Assembly: GCA_016212795.1 (NCBI GenBank)
Contig: JACRDT010000042.1
Coordinates: 62,001 to 126,000, forward strand
DNA from: Elusimicrobiota bacterium
Lineage (GTDB): Bacteria > Elusimicrobiota > Elusimicrobia > UBA1565 > UBA9628
Reading direction: 5' to 3'
Length of the DNA stretch: 64,000 bases
Shown here: piece by piece, positions 1-7,041 of the stretch
How positions within the stretch are numbered: the stretch's first letter is position 1
How the letters are laid out: every line of letters begins with the position of its first letter
Position numbers and translations under genes: made by a program
Notes under the pieces: model-generated
The model's input: the letters and a program-made list of their open reading frames with translations, nothing else
Told to the model about the DNA's origin: nothing
Database searches by the model: none

Positions 1-1197
1 CTCGAGCAGGGTCACGCTGTTTCGCCAGTACCGCACCTGCAGGCCGGCCGCGACCATGGCGGCCGCGAGCAGGCAGGCGGCGACGGCGGCCGCGGCGCCT
101 GGCCGGAGCCTGCCCGAGGGCGCCGGGACCCAGGCCGCCATGACGGCCAGGCCGATGAGCGGGACATAGGCGTAGTGGTCCGCCATGGCTTGATGGCCGA
201 CCTTGATGACCCCCAGGAAGGGCGCGAGCGCGGCCAGGAACCACAGCCAGCCGGCGAGCAGGGCTGGGTGGCCGCGCCTGGCTCGGACGACGGCCAGGCT
301 GAGCCCGCCCAGCACGGCGGCCGCCGCCAGGGTCGGGACCGGGCCCGGCGACCTGCCCGGGTGAGGGTAGTAGACGGCCAGGTCGGCCGGCCAGAGCGCC
401 TGGCGCAGGTAGGCCGAGCAGGAGACCAGGGCGTGGGCCACCCTGGAGGAGAGGGGCAGGGCCGCCAAGGGGCTGAGCCTCGAGAACAGCAGGGTGACGG
501 CGCCGGCGGCCGCCGCCATGGCGAAGAGAGGGGCTTTCTCCCGGAGCAGAGGCTTCCAGCCCCGGCGCCAGCGTTCGAGCGGCCAGTAGTCCAGGACCAG
601 CATCAGGCAGGGCAGGGTCACGGCCGACGCCTTGGCCATGAGGGCGGCGGCGAACCACGCGAGCACGGCCGCGTAGCGTCCGGCCGAGGGGCGTTGCGCG
701 TGGGCGGCGTAGGCCCGCAGGGTCAGCAGGCAGAAGAGAGTGCTGAGGAGGTTCTTGCGCTCCGCGACCCAGGCCACGGATTCGACCTGCAGCGGGTGGA
801 CCGCGAACACGGCGGCCACGAAAGCGCCGCGCCATGCGTCCTTGGACAGGCGGCCCAGGAGGGAGAACAGCAGCAGCGCGTTGGCCGCGTGGATGAGCAG
901 GCTCGTCAGGTGGTGGCCCCAGGGGGCGAGCCCGAAGAGCTGGACGTCCAGGGCGTGGGAGGCCAGGGTCAGGGGATACCAGTTGCCGTGGTGGTTCGTG
1001 GCGAAGGCCCAGGCCAGGGCGGCCGGGGTGAATCCTTCCTGCACCCTGGGGTTGCCGGTCACGTAGAGGTCGTCGTCGAGCCTCACGAAGTCGTGGGTCA
1101 GCACCGGCCAGAACACGGCCGCGGTCATGGCCGCGAGCAGGACCCAGGAGGCCCGGGGCGTGGGCTCCTCGACGGCGGCCTGGGGGCAGGACGGCAT
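1..1197 (-). CDS. TMTC-like GT-C membrane protein, 3' end cut by window edge
   Basis: The reading frame begins with ATG at 1197 and is still open at base 1, giving 399 codons. It is a multi-pass membrane protein. Near the N-terminus it has a first transmembrane helix followed by an acidic DDDLY loop, then the family hallmark NWYPLTLASHALD and a WGHH...HAAN helix, then VHPLQVESVAWVAERK. These blocks are typical of bacterial relatives of the eukaryotic TMTC O-mannosyltransferases, which normally carry tetratricopeptide repeats in the C-terminal part that is missing here. The usual role inferred for this group is transfer of sugar from a lipid carrier outside the membrane, but bacterial members are not well characterised. 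A TATGAT hexamer at 1203-1208 (minus strand) sits 5 bases before the ATG, so the mRNA may be leaderless. The family call is firm; the substrate is unknown. Confidence 0.8.
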   Translation of the reverse strand, partial: MPSCPQAAVEEPTPRASWVLLAAMTAAVFWPVLTHDFVRLDDDLYVTGNPRVQEGFTPAALAWAFATNHHGNWYPLTLASHALDVQLFGLAPWGHHLTSLLIHAANALLLFSLLGRLSKDAWRGAFVAAVFAVHPLQVESVAWVAERKNLLSTLFCLLTLRAYAAHAQRPSAGRYAAVLAWFAAALMAKASAVTLPCLMLVLDYWPLERWRRGWKPLLREKAPLFAMAAAAGAVTLLFSRLSPLAALPLSSRVAHALVSCSAYLRQALWPADLAVYYPHPGRSPGPVPTLAAAAVLGGLSLAVVRARRGHPALLAGWLWFLAALAPFLGVIKVGHQAMADHYAYVPLIGLAVMAAWVPAPSGRLRPGAAAAVAACLLAAAMVAAGLQVRYWRNSVTLLE

Positions 1198-1338
1198 GGG
1201 ACTATCATACCGAAAAGGGCGGCGTCGCGCCCTCTCTCCCGCGCATCGCTCCGGTGGCTCGCGTCGCTGTCGCGGTGCAGGTCAACCTCCTTCGGGTCCG
1301 CCGGTAGGTCCAATAGGGGGTTCCGTGTTGAAGCTGAT

Positions 1339-1438
1339 CTGAATATAGTATAGATAATTAATTAACCATAATAAACTATATTACGTATAACGGATAGTAT
1401 ATTGACCGTAGAATATTTTCATTGTATAATATTTGGGT
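1339..1438. other. AT-rich intergenic island upstream of hipBA
   Basis: The 240-base gap between the two divergent genes is ordinary GC-rich DNA up to about 1335 and then becomes almost entirely A and T for 100 bases before returning to high GC inside the antitoxin gene. It carries the hipBA promoter. Such composition is unlike nearly all other intergenic DNA in the window and is matched only by the island at 56.1 kb. Confidence 0.7.
1402..1430 (+). promoter_or_regulatory. sigma-70 promoter of hipBA
   Basis: TTGACC at 1402-1407 and TATAAT at 1425-1430 are separated by exactly 17 bases. The start codon at 1439 lies only 8 bases after the -10, where transcription itself should begin, so the transcript is probably leaderless. 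HipB-type antitoxins usually repress their own promoter, but no clear operator palindrome was identified here. Confidence 0.8.
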
Positions 1439-1750
1439 ATGAGCGCGATGATCATGCTGCCTCTTGCCCCTGCCGAGATGGGTAGGGCGCTGGCCGCGAG
1501 ACTGCGCAGCCTGAGGTTGGCCAAAGGCTGGACGCGGCATACCTTGGCGATGCGTGCCGGGATCACAGCAGCGTCGCTCAAGCGGTTCGAGAACTTCGGC
1601 AAGGCCTCTCTCGAACTGGTTCTCAAGACCGCCCATGCCCTGGCCCGCCTGGAGGACTTCAACAAGCTCCTCGAGCCGCCCGCGGCGCAGAGCCTCGCGG
1701 AGCTCGAGAAGCGCGAAGCCTTGCCTGCTCGCAAGAGAGGGAGCATCTGA
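1439..1750 (+). CDS. hipB: HipB-like XRE-family antitoxin
   Basis: This 103-residue protein has a Cro/C1-type helix-turn-helix across about residues 20-60 (ARLRSLRLAKGWTRHTLA followed by GITAASLKRFE). It precedes and overlaps a HipA kinase gene, which is the standard antitoxin-toxin order. HipB proteins bind the operon promoter as dimers and hold HipA inactive; that is family knowledge, not shown here. The ATG at 1439 was chosen because it lies 8 bases after a consensus -10. TTG at 1433 would lie upstream of the predicted transcription start, and ATG at 1448 is an alternative. Its stop codon (1748-1750) overlaps the proposed toxin start. Confidence 0.85.
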   Translation: MSAMIMLPLAPAEMGRALAARLRSLRLAKGWTRHTLAMRAGITAASLKRFENFGKASLELVLKTAHALARLEDFNKLLEPPAAQSLAELEKREALPARKRGSI

Positions 1751-2979
1751 AGAAGCTCCAGGTCCATCTCACGCGCTGCCCAGGTGAGTCGCTCCTCGTC
1801 GGTTCCCTCGCCGAGGAGCGCGGCCGGGTCTATTTCGAGTACGCGCCCGGGTTCCTGTCCACCGGCTTGAATCTCTCGCCCTTCCGTTTGCCCTTCGATG
1901 CCGGGCTCTTCGAGCATCGAGACCATGACTTCGGGCCCCTGCCCGGGCTCTTCGACGACTCCCTGCCCGACGGCTGGGGCCTGCTGCTGATGGACCGGCA
2001 TCTCCGTTCCCTGGGCGTGACCCCGGCCGGGGTCACGCCGCTCGACCGCCTTTCCAGGCTGGGTACGAGGACCATGGGCGGCCTGACCTACCATCCTCCG
2101 GCCCAGAGAGGGGGCATCGACGCTGGCGTCTTCGACCTGCATGACCTCGCCCGCAGGTCCCAGGATATCTTGTCCGGATCCAGCGTGGATGTCCTGCCCC
2201 AGCTTTTGGCCGCGGGCGGTTCTCCGGGAGGCGCCAAGCCCAAGGTGCTGGTCGGCGTGCAAGGGGAGAGACTCCTCTCCGGGGAGGACGACCTGCCGGG
2301 AGGATTCGAGCATTGGATCGTCAAGTTCGCCGCCAAGAAAGACATGCCCGACGCCGGTCCCATCGAGCACGCCTACGCGCTCATGGCCGCGGCCGCGGGC
2401 ATCGACATCCCCCGAACGCGTCTCTTCGAGGTCTCCAAGGGGGAGAGCTTCTTCGGAGTGAAGAGGTTCGACCGCGACCATAACCGGCGGTTCCACGTCC
2501 ACACCTTCGGCAACCTCATCCAGGCGGATTTTCGGGTCCCCTCGGCGGATTACTCGGACTTGCTCAAGGCGGCCTCGGTCCTGACCCGCGACCACCAATC
2601 CGTGCTCCGGGTCTTCCGGAGGATGGCGTTCAACGTGGCGGCCCATAACCGGGACGACCACGTGAAGAACTTCGCGTTCATCATGGATCCGGCGAGCGGC
2701 GACTGGACGCTTTCTCCAGCCTACGACCTGACCAACGCCCCCGGGCCCGGCGGGGAGCATTCCATGACCGTCGCCGGGGAGGGGAAAAGCCCCGGGCGGA
2801 CGCACCTTCTCCGCCTGGCCCAAGCCGCCGGCGTCTCCAAGCCGCAGGCCGAGTCCATCATCGACGAGGTCCGCTCGGCCGTGGACCGCTGGAAGGATTT
2901 CGCGGCCGAAGCCAGGGTCTCCAAGGCCGGCATCCGTGAGGTCGCGTCCTCCTTCCCGAAACCTTCCAAGCATCCATAA
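1747..2979 (+). CDS. hipA: HipA-like serine/threonine kinase toxin, probable CTG start
   Basis: This is a HipA-family toxin kinase. In characterised systems such kinases phosphorylate an aminoacyl-tRNA synthetase (GltX in E. coli) and induce persistence. The catalytic loop is complete: H300-N-R-D-D-H-x-K-N (303/304 acidic, K307, N308), followed by the metal-binding AYD at D327. The reading frame continues upstream of the first conventional start (TTG 1867) with sequence that matches the HipA N-terminal domain (LKKLQVHLTRCPGESLLVGS). No ATG, GTG or TTG exists in that stretch. CTG at 1747 overlaps the antitoxin stop as CTGA and has a purine-rich Shine-Dalgarno (AGAGAGGGAG) just before it, giving a normal-length protein of 410 residues. 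The toxin looks intact and translationally coupled to hipB. Confidence 0.87.
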   Translation: MKKLQVHLTRCPGESLLVGSLAEERGRVYFEYAPGFLSTGLNLSPFRLPFDAGLFEHRDHDFGPLPGLFDDSLPDGWGLLLMDRHLRSLGVTPAGVTPLDRLSRLGTRTMGGLTYHPPAQRGGIDAGVFDLHDLARRSQDILSGSSVDVLPQLLAAGGSPGGAKPKVLVGVQGERLLSGEDDLPGGFEHWIVKFAAKKDMPDAGPIEHAYALMAAAAGIDIPRTRLFEVSKGESFFGVKRFDRDHNRRFHVHTFGNLIQADFRVPSADYSDLLKAASVLTRDHQSVLRVFRRMAFNVAAHNRDDHVKNFAFIMDPASGDWTLSPAYDLTNAPGPGGEHSMTVAGEGKSPGRTHLLRLAQAAGVSKPQAESIIDEVRSAVDRWKDFAAEARVSKAGIREVASSFPKPSKHP

Positions 2980-3100
2980 AGCATCCTGCCGCTCATGGAG
3001 GAAGACGTCAGGACGACCATGCCATCGGCGCGAGGAGGGCGGCGTAGTCAGCCCTGTCAGGCGCGTGTCGCGCCCGTTCGCTTGGGGGTCCCGCAGAAGC

Positions 3101-3106
3101 TATAAT
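3101..3106 (+). promoter_or_regulatory. -10 element upstream of exported protein gene
   Basis: A perfect TATAAT lies 9 bases before the ATG at 3116. No convincing -35 is present at 16-18 bases spacing. The arrangement implies a transcript starting at or within about 3 bases of the start codon. Confidence 0.5.
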
Positions 3107-3115
3107 AGTCCGGCG

Positions 3116-3841
3116 ATGAGGATGTCTTCACGTTCCGCCGCGGCCTTGCTGGCGTTCGGGCTGGCCGCGTCCCCCGGCCGGGCCGCCATGGTCGAGCGGG
3201 TCCTGCCGGGCACGACCGGGATCGGGTGCGACATGAGCCTCGCCTACGACCCGGGCGCCTTCAAGTGGGAAGTGGACGTGGACACCGTCTCCGACTTCTT
3301 CGGCGGCGTGGCTGGCATCTTCACCGACCCCGCGGGGGGGCGTTGGAGGCTGGACTACTGGCTCGGGAACAGCTGCGACCCCGGGTTCTTCCTGGTTTCC
3401 CTGTCTTCGGCGGGCGTCAAGCAGGTGGAGGTCACCGGGGAGTCCGCGCGCATCGAGAGCCGGCGCCGCGTGGTCGTCCGGGACAGCTTCAACCTTTTCT
3501 TCCCGGTCGAACGGGTCGTCTCCTTCCAGGGCTCGACGCCGAGGGTCTCGGGGGGGCCCTTCTTCCCGGTCCGCCGCGCGACGCGCCTGAAGGTCGAGAC
3601 GCCGCTCTACCGGGCGCGCGACGGGACCGCGCCCGAGCGCCGTCTGCCCAAAGGCGCGGCCGTGACCGTGATCTCCTACGCCCCCCAGGGCGTGCTCGTG
3701 GGGGGCGGCAGGGTCATCCCCGACCGCGCCCTGATCAAGACCGCCGACGGGAAGCGGGGCTGGATCGACTGCCAGGTCGGCGCGGAACCCGACGGGCTGT
3801 CGGTCGACACGATGGAAGGCGTCAGCTACCACGGCGATTGA
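3116..3841 (+). CDS. exported protein with C-terminal SH3-like segment
   Basis: The 241-residue product starts with a signal peptide (MRMSSRSAAALLAFGLAASP, then GRA-AM). It belongs to no family I recognise. The middle is rich in beta strands. The last 70 residues contain LPKGAAVTVISYAPQGVL and LIKTADGKRGWIDC, which resemble a bacterial SH3 fold. Such folds often bind cell-wall peptides, but that is only a suggestion. The ATG at 3116 was chosen because translation from further upstream would run through the TATAAT element. The gene converges on the metalloprotease-like gene on the other strand, with 8 bases between the stops. Confidence 0.7.
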   Translation: MRMSSRSAAALLAFGLAASPGRAAMVERVLPGTTGIGCDMSLAYDPGAFKWEVDVDTVSDFFGGVAGIFTDPAGGRWRLDYWLGNSCDPGFFLVSLSSAGVKQVEVTGESARIESRRRVVVRDSFNLFFPVERVVSFQGSTPRVSGGPFFPVRRATRLKVETPLYRARDGTAPERRLPKGAAVTVISYAPQGVLVGGGRVIPDRALIKTADGKRGWIDCQVGAEPDGLSVDTMEGVSYHGD

Positions 3842-3849
3842 CCGACGGG

Positions 3850-4773
3850 TCAGTGCTTGATGAAGCCGGCGGGCAAGTCCGTGAAGGATGTCCCGAACCC
3901 CTCGCAGAGGTGCTGCCTGGGATCGTCGGCGTGGTATTCGACCGTGGCCCGGCACTGCAGGATGTTGGCCAGCTGGCGGCGGCCCGGGTCGGTCCCGAAG
4001 AAGCACACGGCCTCGGCGGCGTAGACCCGGTTCCTCACGAAGACATACTGCTCCAGGTCCCACGCCTTGTTGTGCTTCTGGGTGGAGAAGTTGTCCGCCC
4101 CGGCCGCGTGCAGGCTCTCGTGGAAGACCACCCCGGCCAGTCCCGTGCCGCCGGGCCCGAGGCAGCGGCCGACGTTGCGCAGCGACAGCAGGTTGATGCC
4201 GTCCGCCAGGCGCGTCGTGAAGCCTTTGTCATCGACGACATAGGCGTCCCTCGTGCCGCGGTCGGCGCACGAGGAGTCCCCGGGGTCGAACTCGGGGCAC
4301 GCCAGGTGCATGTTCTTCTCCCACACGGCGTCCACGAGCTCCTTGCCCCACCACGGGTTGAAGTGGGAGAGGCATCCTCCCTGGCCCACGGACACGGCGG
4401 GGCTCATCTTCCGCCAGGCCTTGTCCAGGCCGTTCATGAGGTCGGACCGGGAGAACCGCTTGTCCCGCAGGCACCGCTGGTCCACGACCCACCCTTTGGG
4501 ATGGACGAACGCCTGCTCCGCGTTCCCCGAGTAGGTCTTGGTCTCGATCCAGCAGCCTCCGCGCCGGGACTTGCGCCAATCCTGGGGGCAGGCCGCGCCG
4601 GGTTCGGGCGCGGGCTCCTTGCCGGAGGGCCGGCCGGTCTGGGCGAGCTTGCGCTTGACGTCCAGGCAGTCGCCCGAGAGCCCGGCCTCCTGGCAGAGTT
4701 GGCCGCCGGATTCGGCCCGCGCCGCGGCGGGGCAGAGCAGGGCCGCGGCCAAGACGATCGCCCGGGTTCTCAT
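3850..4773 (-). CDS. exported HExxH metalloprotease-like protein
   Basis: The 307-residue protein has a signal peptide (MRTRAIVLAAALLCPAAARA). About ten cysteines suggest a disulfide-rich exported protein. The sequence VFHESLHAAGADN holds a zincin motif: H218-E219-x-x-H222. The AAG-AD that follows is compatible with a metzincin-like or gluzincin-like third ligand, but I cannot assign a peptidase family. The ATG at 4773 is preceded by a purine-rich GGCAGGAGGAGCC. An in-frame ATG at 4791 overlaps the promoter -10 and is rejected. It is one of four unrelated-looking HExxH proteins exported from this window. Confidence 0.68.
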   Translation of the reverse strand: MRTRAIVLAAALLCPAAARAESGGQLCQEAGLSGDCLDVKRKLAQTGRPSGKEPAPEPGAACPQDWRKSRRGGCWIETKTYSGNAEQAFVHPKGWVVDQRCLRDKRFSRSDLMNGLDKAWRKMSPAVSVGQGGCLSHFNPWWGKELVDAVWEKNMHLACPEFDPGDSSCADRGTRDAYVVDDKGFTTRLADGINLLSLRNVGRCLGPGGTGLAGVVFHESLHAAGADNFSTQKHNKAWDLEQYVFVRNRVYAAEAVCFFGTDPGRRQLANILQCRATVEYHADDPRQHLCEGFGTSFTDLPAGFIKH

Positions 4774-4790
4774 GGCTCCTCCTGCCCACA

Positions 4791-4819
4791 AGGGTAACAG
4801 GAGTCCCCGGGTTTCGCAA
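4791..4819 (-). promoter_or_regulatory. promoter of the HExxH protein gene
   Basis: On the minus strand TTGCGA (4819-4814) and TACCCT (4796-4791) are spaced by 17 bases. Transcription should start near 4784, giving a leader of about 11 bases that includes the Shine-Dalgarno. Confidence 0.5.
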
Positions 4820-4844
4820 GTCCGGCGGGCGAGCCCGGACGACC

Positions 4845-4873
4845 TTGACGGATCGGGCCATCCGGACTAAGCT
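4845..4873 (+). promoter_or_regulatory. promoter of the gene at 4896
   Basis: TTGACG (4845-4850) and TAAGCT (4868-4873) are 17 bases apart. With the minus-strand promoter at 4791-4819 this makes the gap a compact divergent promoter region. Confidence 0.55.
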
Positions 4874-4895
4874 AGTAGCATGAGGTGCGGATAGG

Positions 4896-5615
4896 GTGAG
4901 GTCGCCATGTCGGGTCCTGGCGGTCATGGCCGCCGGCCTCGCGCCAGTCTGGGCGATGGCCGCCGGCTCTTCGCAGGCGGGGAAGGAATACGTCGAGCCC
5001 GCCCTGGACAACATCGGCCGGGCTGCGCAGTCCCTGGCTGACCCGGGAGCGGCGCAGGTTCCGACCCTGTGGCTCCCTGCCGCTCCCGCCCGGGATTCCT
5101 CGGCGGGAAGGATGGTCGACTACGTGCGCCGTTGGTGGGCGGCTCCGCTGGGGGAGATGGCGGAGTCGAACATCACCATGGCGGCCCGCCATCTGGCCGA
5201 CCCACACGCCACGGACCTGCCGGAGCTCTACGCTCCCGGCGTCCCTCCGGACCGCCCCCTCGCCGGTTCGGCGGTCCGCTTCATCCAGGACCAGTTCGTC
5301 GATCCGCTGGCCCGGCAGGCCCAGACAGCGGCGCTGCGGGCCGCCCGAGGCCTGGGCTCGGAGCAGGCCGGCTCGACGGACATCCCCTTGCCCGAGCTCA
5401 GGTTCGGCTGGGCCGACATCCTCGACCTGTGGGCCCCCCGCTCCAGGGGCATCCGGCTCGACCTGTCCGCCGTCCCCGACCCTGTCAGGTCCGCTCCGCC
5501 GGCCAAGGAATCCAGGTCCGACTCGGTCCGGATGATCCAGCGCGGCCGGACCGGCCCGCCGGGCCGCGTCCAAGGCAAGTCCGGCGCGTTCAAACGCATC
5601 GAGCGCTCCCCCTGA
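4896..5615 (+). CDS. exported protein of unknown function
   Basis: The 239-residue protein begins with a GTG codon and a short signal peptide ending near VWAMAAG. I recognise no family. Two similar internal segments are visible: ARDSSAGRMVDYVRRWWAAP and PDRPLAGSAVRFIQDQFVDP, each followed by a run of the form 'AR.LADP...LPELYAPG', so the protein looks like a degenerate repeat of about 50-60 residues. The C-terminal 50 residues are basic and probably unstructured. The promoter at 4845-4873 would give a leader of about 16 bases. ATG at 4926 is a possible but less likely start because it would shorten the signal peptide. Confidence 0.65.
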   Translation: MRSPCRVLAVMAAGLAPVWAMAAGSSQAGKEYVEPALDNIGRAAQSLADPGAAQVPTLWLPAAPARDSSAGRMVDYVRRWWAAPLGEMAESNITMAARHLADPHATDLPELYAPGVPPDRPLAGSAVRFIQDQFVDPLARQAQTAALRAARGLGSEQAGSTDIPLPELRFGWADILDLWAPRSRGIRLDLSAVPDPVRSAPPAKESRSDSVRMIQRGRTGPPGRVQGKSGAFKRIERSP

Positions 5616-5691
5616 CGCCTGGGCCTCTTGGGTCCGGCGTCTGGGCCATTGGATTCTTGCATCCATCGAGCTTGGCGGCCACACTGGGGGT

Positions 5692-7032
5692 GTGAACCGG
5701 GTAATCCGGCTGGTCGTCGTTGCCATGCTCGCGTCCGCCCCGTGGTTCTGTTGGGGGGCGGGTATGGCCTCCCAGCAGGCGAGACCCGGCCCGCAGGTCG
5801 GCGGCGCTTCGCTCCCTCTGCCCGCATGGGCCGCCGTCCGCGTCCCCTTCTCCAACGCCGTCGGAGCCCTCGATCTCCCGGGCATCGGGCTTCCCGGCGC
5901 GGGCCCGGCGCTGTCGGCCTGGGCGCCCGCCGAGCCCTTGAAGGCGGCGCTGCCCGGCCTCGACGGGGCGGCGGCGATCCCCGCCGCCTCCGTCGCGGCG
6001 CCGCCCGGCGGCGGCGCTGAAAGCCAGGCGGGGCCGTCCGGCATCGCAGCTCTCTCGCAGGCCGGGTCCGTCTCGGGCGTGGCGCTCGAGCCTGGCCCGG
6101 CTGAGTCCTCCTCCCTATCCGCCAGCGCCGTCTTCGACGGGGTCGACCGGGCCGCGACGACGCTCGCCTCCCCGGACGTCGTCGGAGCCGAGGCCTCTCC
6201 CGCCGCGCCGGCCGGGGCCAGGCCGAGGCCGGAGGCCGGGGGCTTGCTGCGCCCGGCTGCGCCGGCCGATGCAGGCCCCGGGACGCCGGCCGTCGAGAAG
6301 GCCGACGAGGCCGAGCGCCTCGGCATGCAGGGCATGCGCAGGCGCTGGGAGAAGCTGTACCTGTCCGGCCAGGAGCTCCAGGAACTGGGCAGGGGCGCGT
6401 TCGGGGCGGTCTACGCCCACCCCAGGATCAAGGGCGCGGTCATCAAGATGGTCGCGCTGTCGGCCGCCACGGTCTTCGCGTTCGGGGGCTCGGACGTCAA
6501 GGTGGCCATGCAGGATTACCAGGTCGGCAGGGCCGTGGCCGAGGCCGGGGTCGGCCCCAAGGTCCTCGGGGTCGTGTCCGTGCCCGGCGAGCCGTCGCGT
6601 CTTCGGCGGTGGCTGTGGGGGCTGGTCGGCCGGGAGGCGCGGGTCGCCGACAGGCCGGCCGTCGTCAAGGAGCGGATCTTCGGCGAGACGGTCGAGGACC
6701 TGATCGCGGCGCGGCGCTTCACCGCCAAGGAATACGACCTGGTGCAGGAGATGCTCGGGCGCATGGCCGACGCGCGCCTGCGGGTCTGGGACCTGCGCAC
6801 CGCCAACGTGATGATTGGCACGACCGCCGACGATCCCGCGCCCCGGGCCTACATCGTGGACGCGGGCTGGCTCCTCCCCGTCAAGGACGCCGAGACCCGC
6901 GCCGAGCTCCTCGAGTCCCTGAAGCGCCAGCAGACGGTCATCATGGAGGTCGGCGGCGGCTCGGCCAACTGGGCCGGGCCGGAGAGGGGCCTCGACCCCT
7001 TCGACGACATCCTCCGCAAGGGTCTGCGCTGA
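5692..7032 (+). CDS. exported protein-kinase-fold enzyme with Pro/Ala-rich N-terminal linker
   Basis: The 446-residue product starts at GTG with a signal peptide ending near SAPWFCWGAG. About 180 residues of low-complexity Pro/Ala/Gly sequence follow. The C-terminal 230 residues carry a protein-kinase-like set: a glycine loop LGRGAFGAVYAH (about 231-242), a lysine in GAVIKMV (K252), a catalytic loop WDLRTANVMIG (D367, N372) and a metal-binding VDAGW (D390). All residues needed for phosphotransfer are therefore present, although the loop lacks the usual HRD histidine. A kinase fold exported out of the cytoplasm is unusual in bacteria. The phosphate acceptor is unknown, and a small-molecule (APH-like) kinase is as likely as a protein kinase. 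Confidence 0.72.
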   Translation: MNRVIRLVVVAMLASAPWFCWGAGMASQQARPGPQVGGASLPLPAWAAVRVPFSNAVGALDLPGIGLPGAGPALSAWAPAEPLKAALPGLDGAAAIPAASVAAPPGGGAESQAGPSGIAALSQAGSVSGVALEPGPAESSSLSASAVFDGVDRAATTLASPDVVGAEASPAAPAGARPRPEAGGLLRPAAPADAGPGTPAVEKADEAERLGMQGMRRRWEKLYLSGQELQELGRGAFGAVYAHPRIKGAVIKMVALSAATVFAFGGSDVKVAMQDYQVGRAVAEAGVGPKVLGVVSVPGEPSRLRRWLWGLVGREARVADRPAVVKERIFGETVEDLIAARRFTAKEYDLVQEMLGRMADARLRVWDLRTANVMIGTTADDPAPRAYIVDAGWLLPVKDAETRAELLESLKRQQTVIMEVGGGSANWAGPERGLDPFDDILRKGLR

Positions 7033-7041
7033 CCCTTCCGC

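Noticed and set aside
1867..2979. HipA starting at TTG 1867
   Set aside because: It would remove about 40 residues of recognisable HipA N-terminal sequence that is in frame and preceded by a good ribosome-binding site at 1747.
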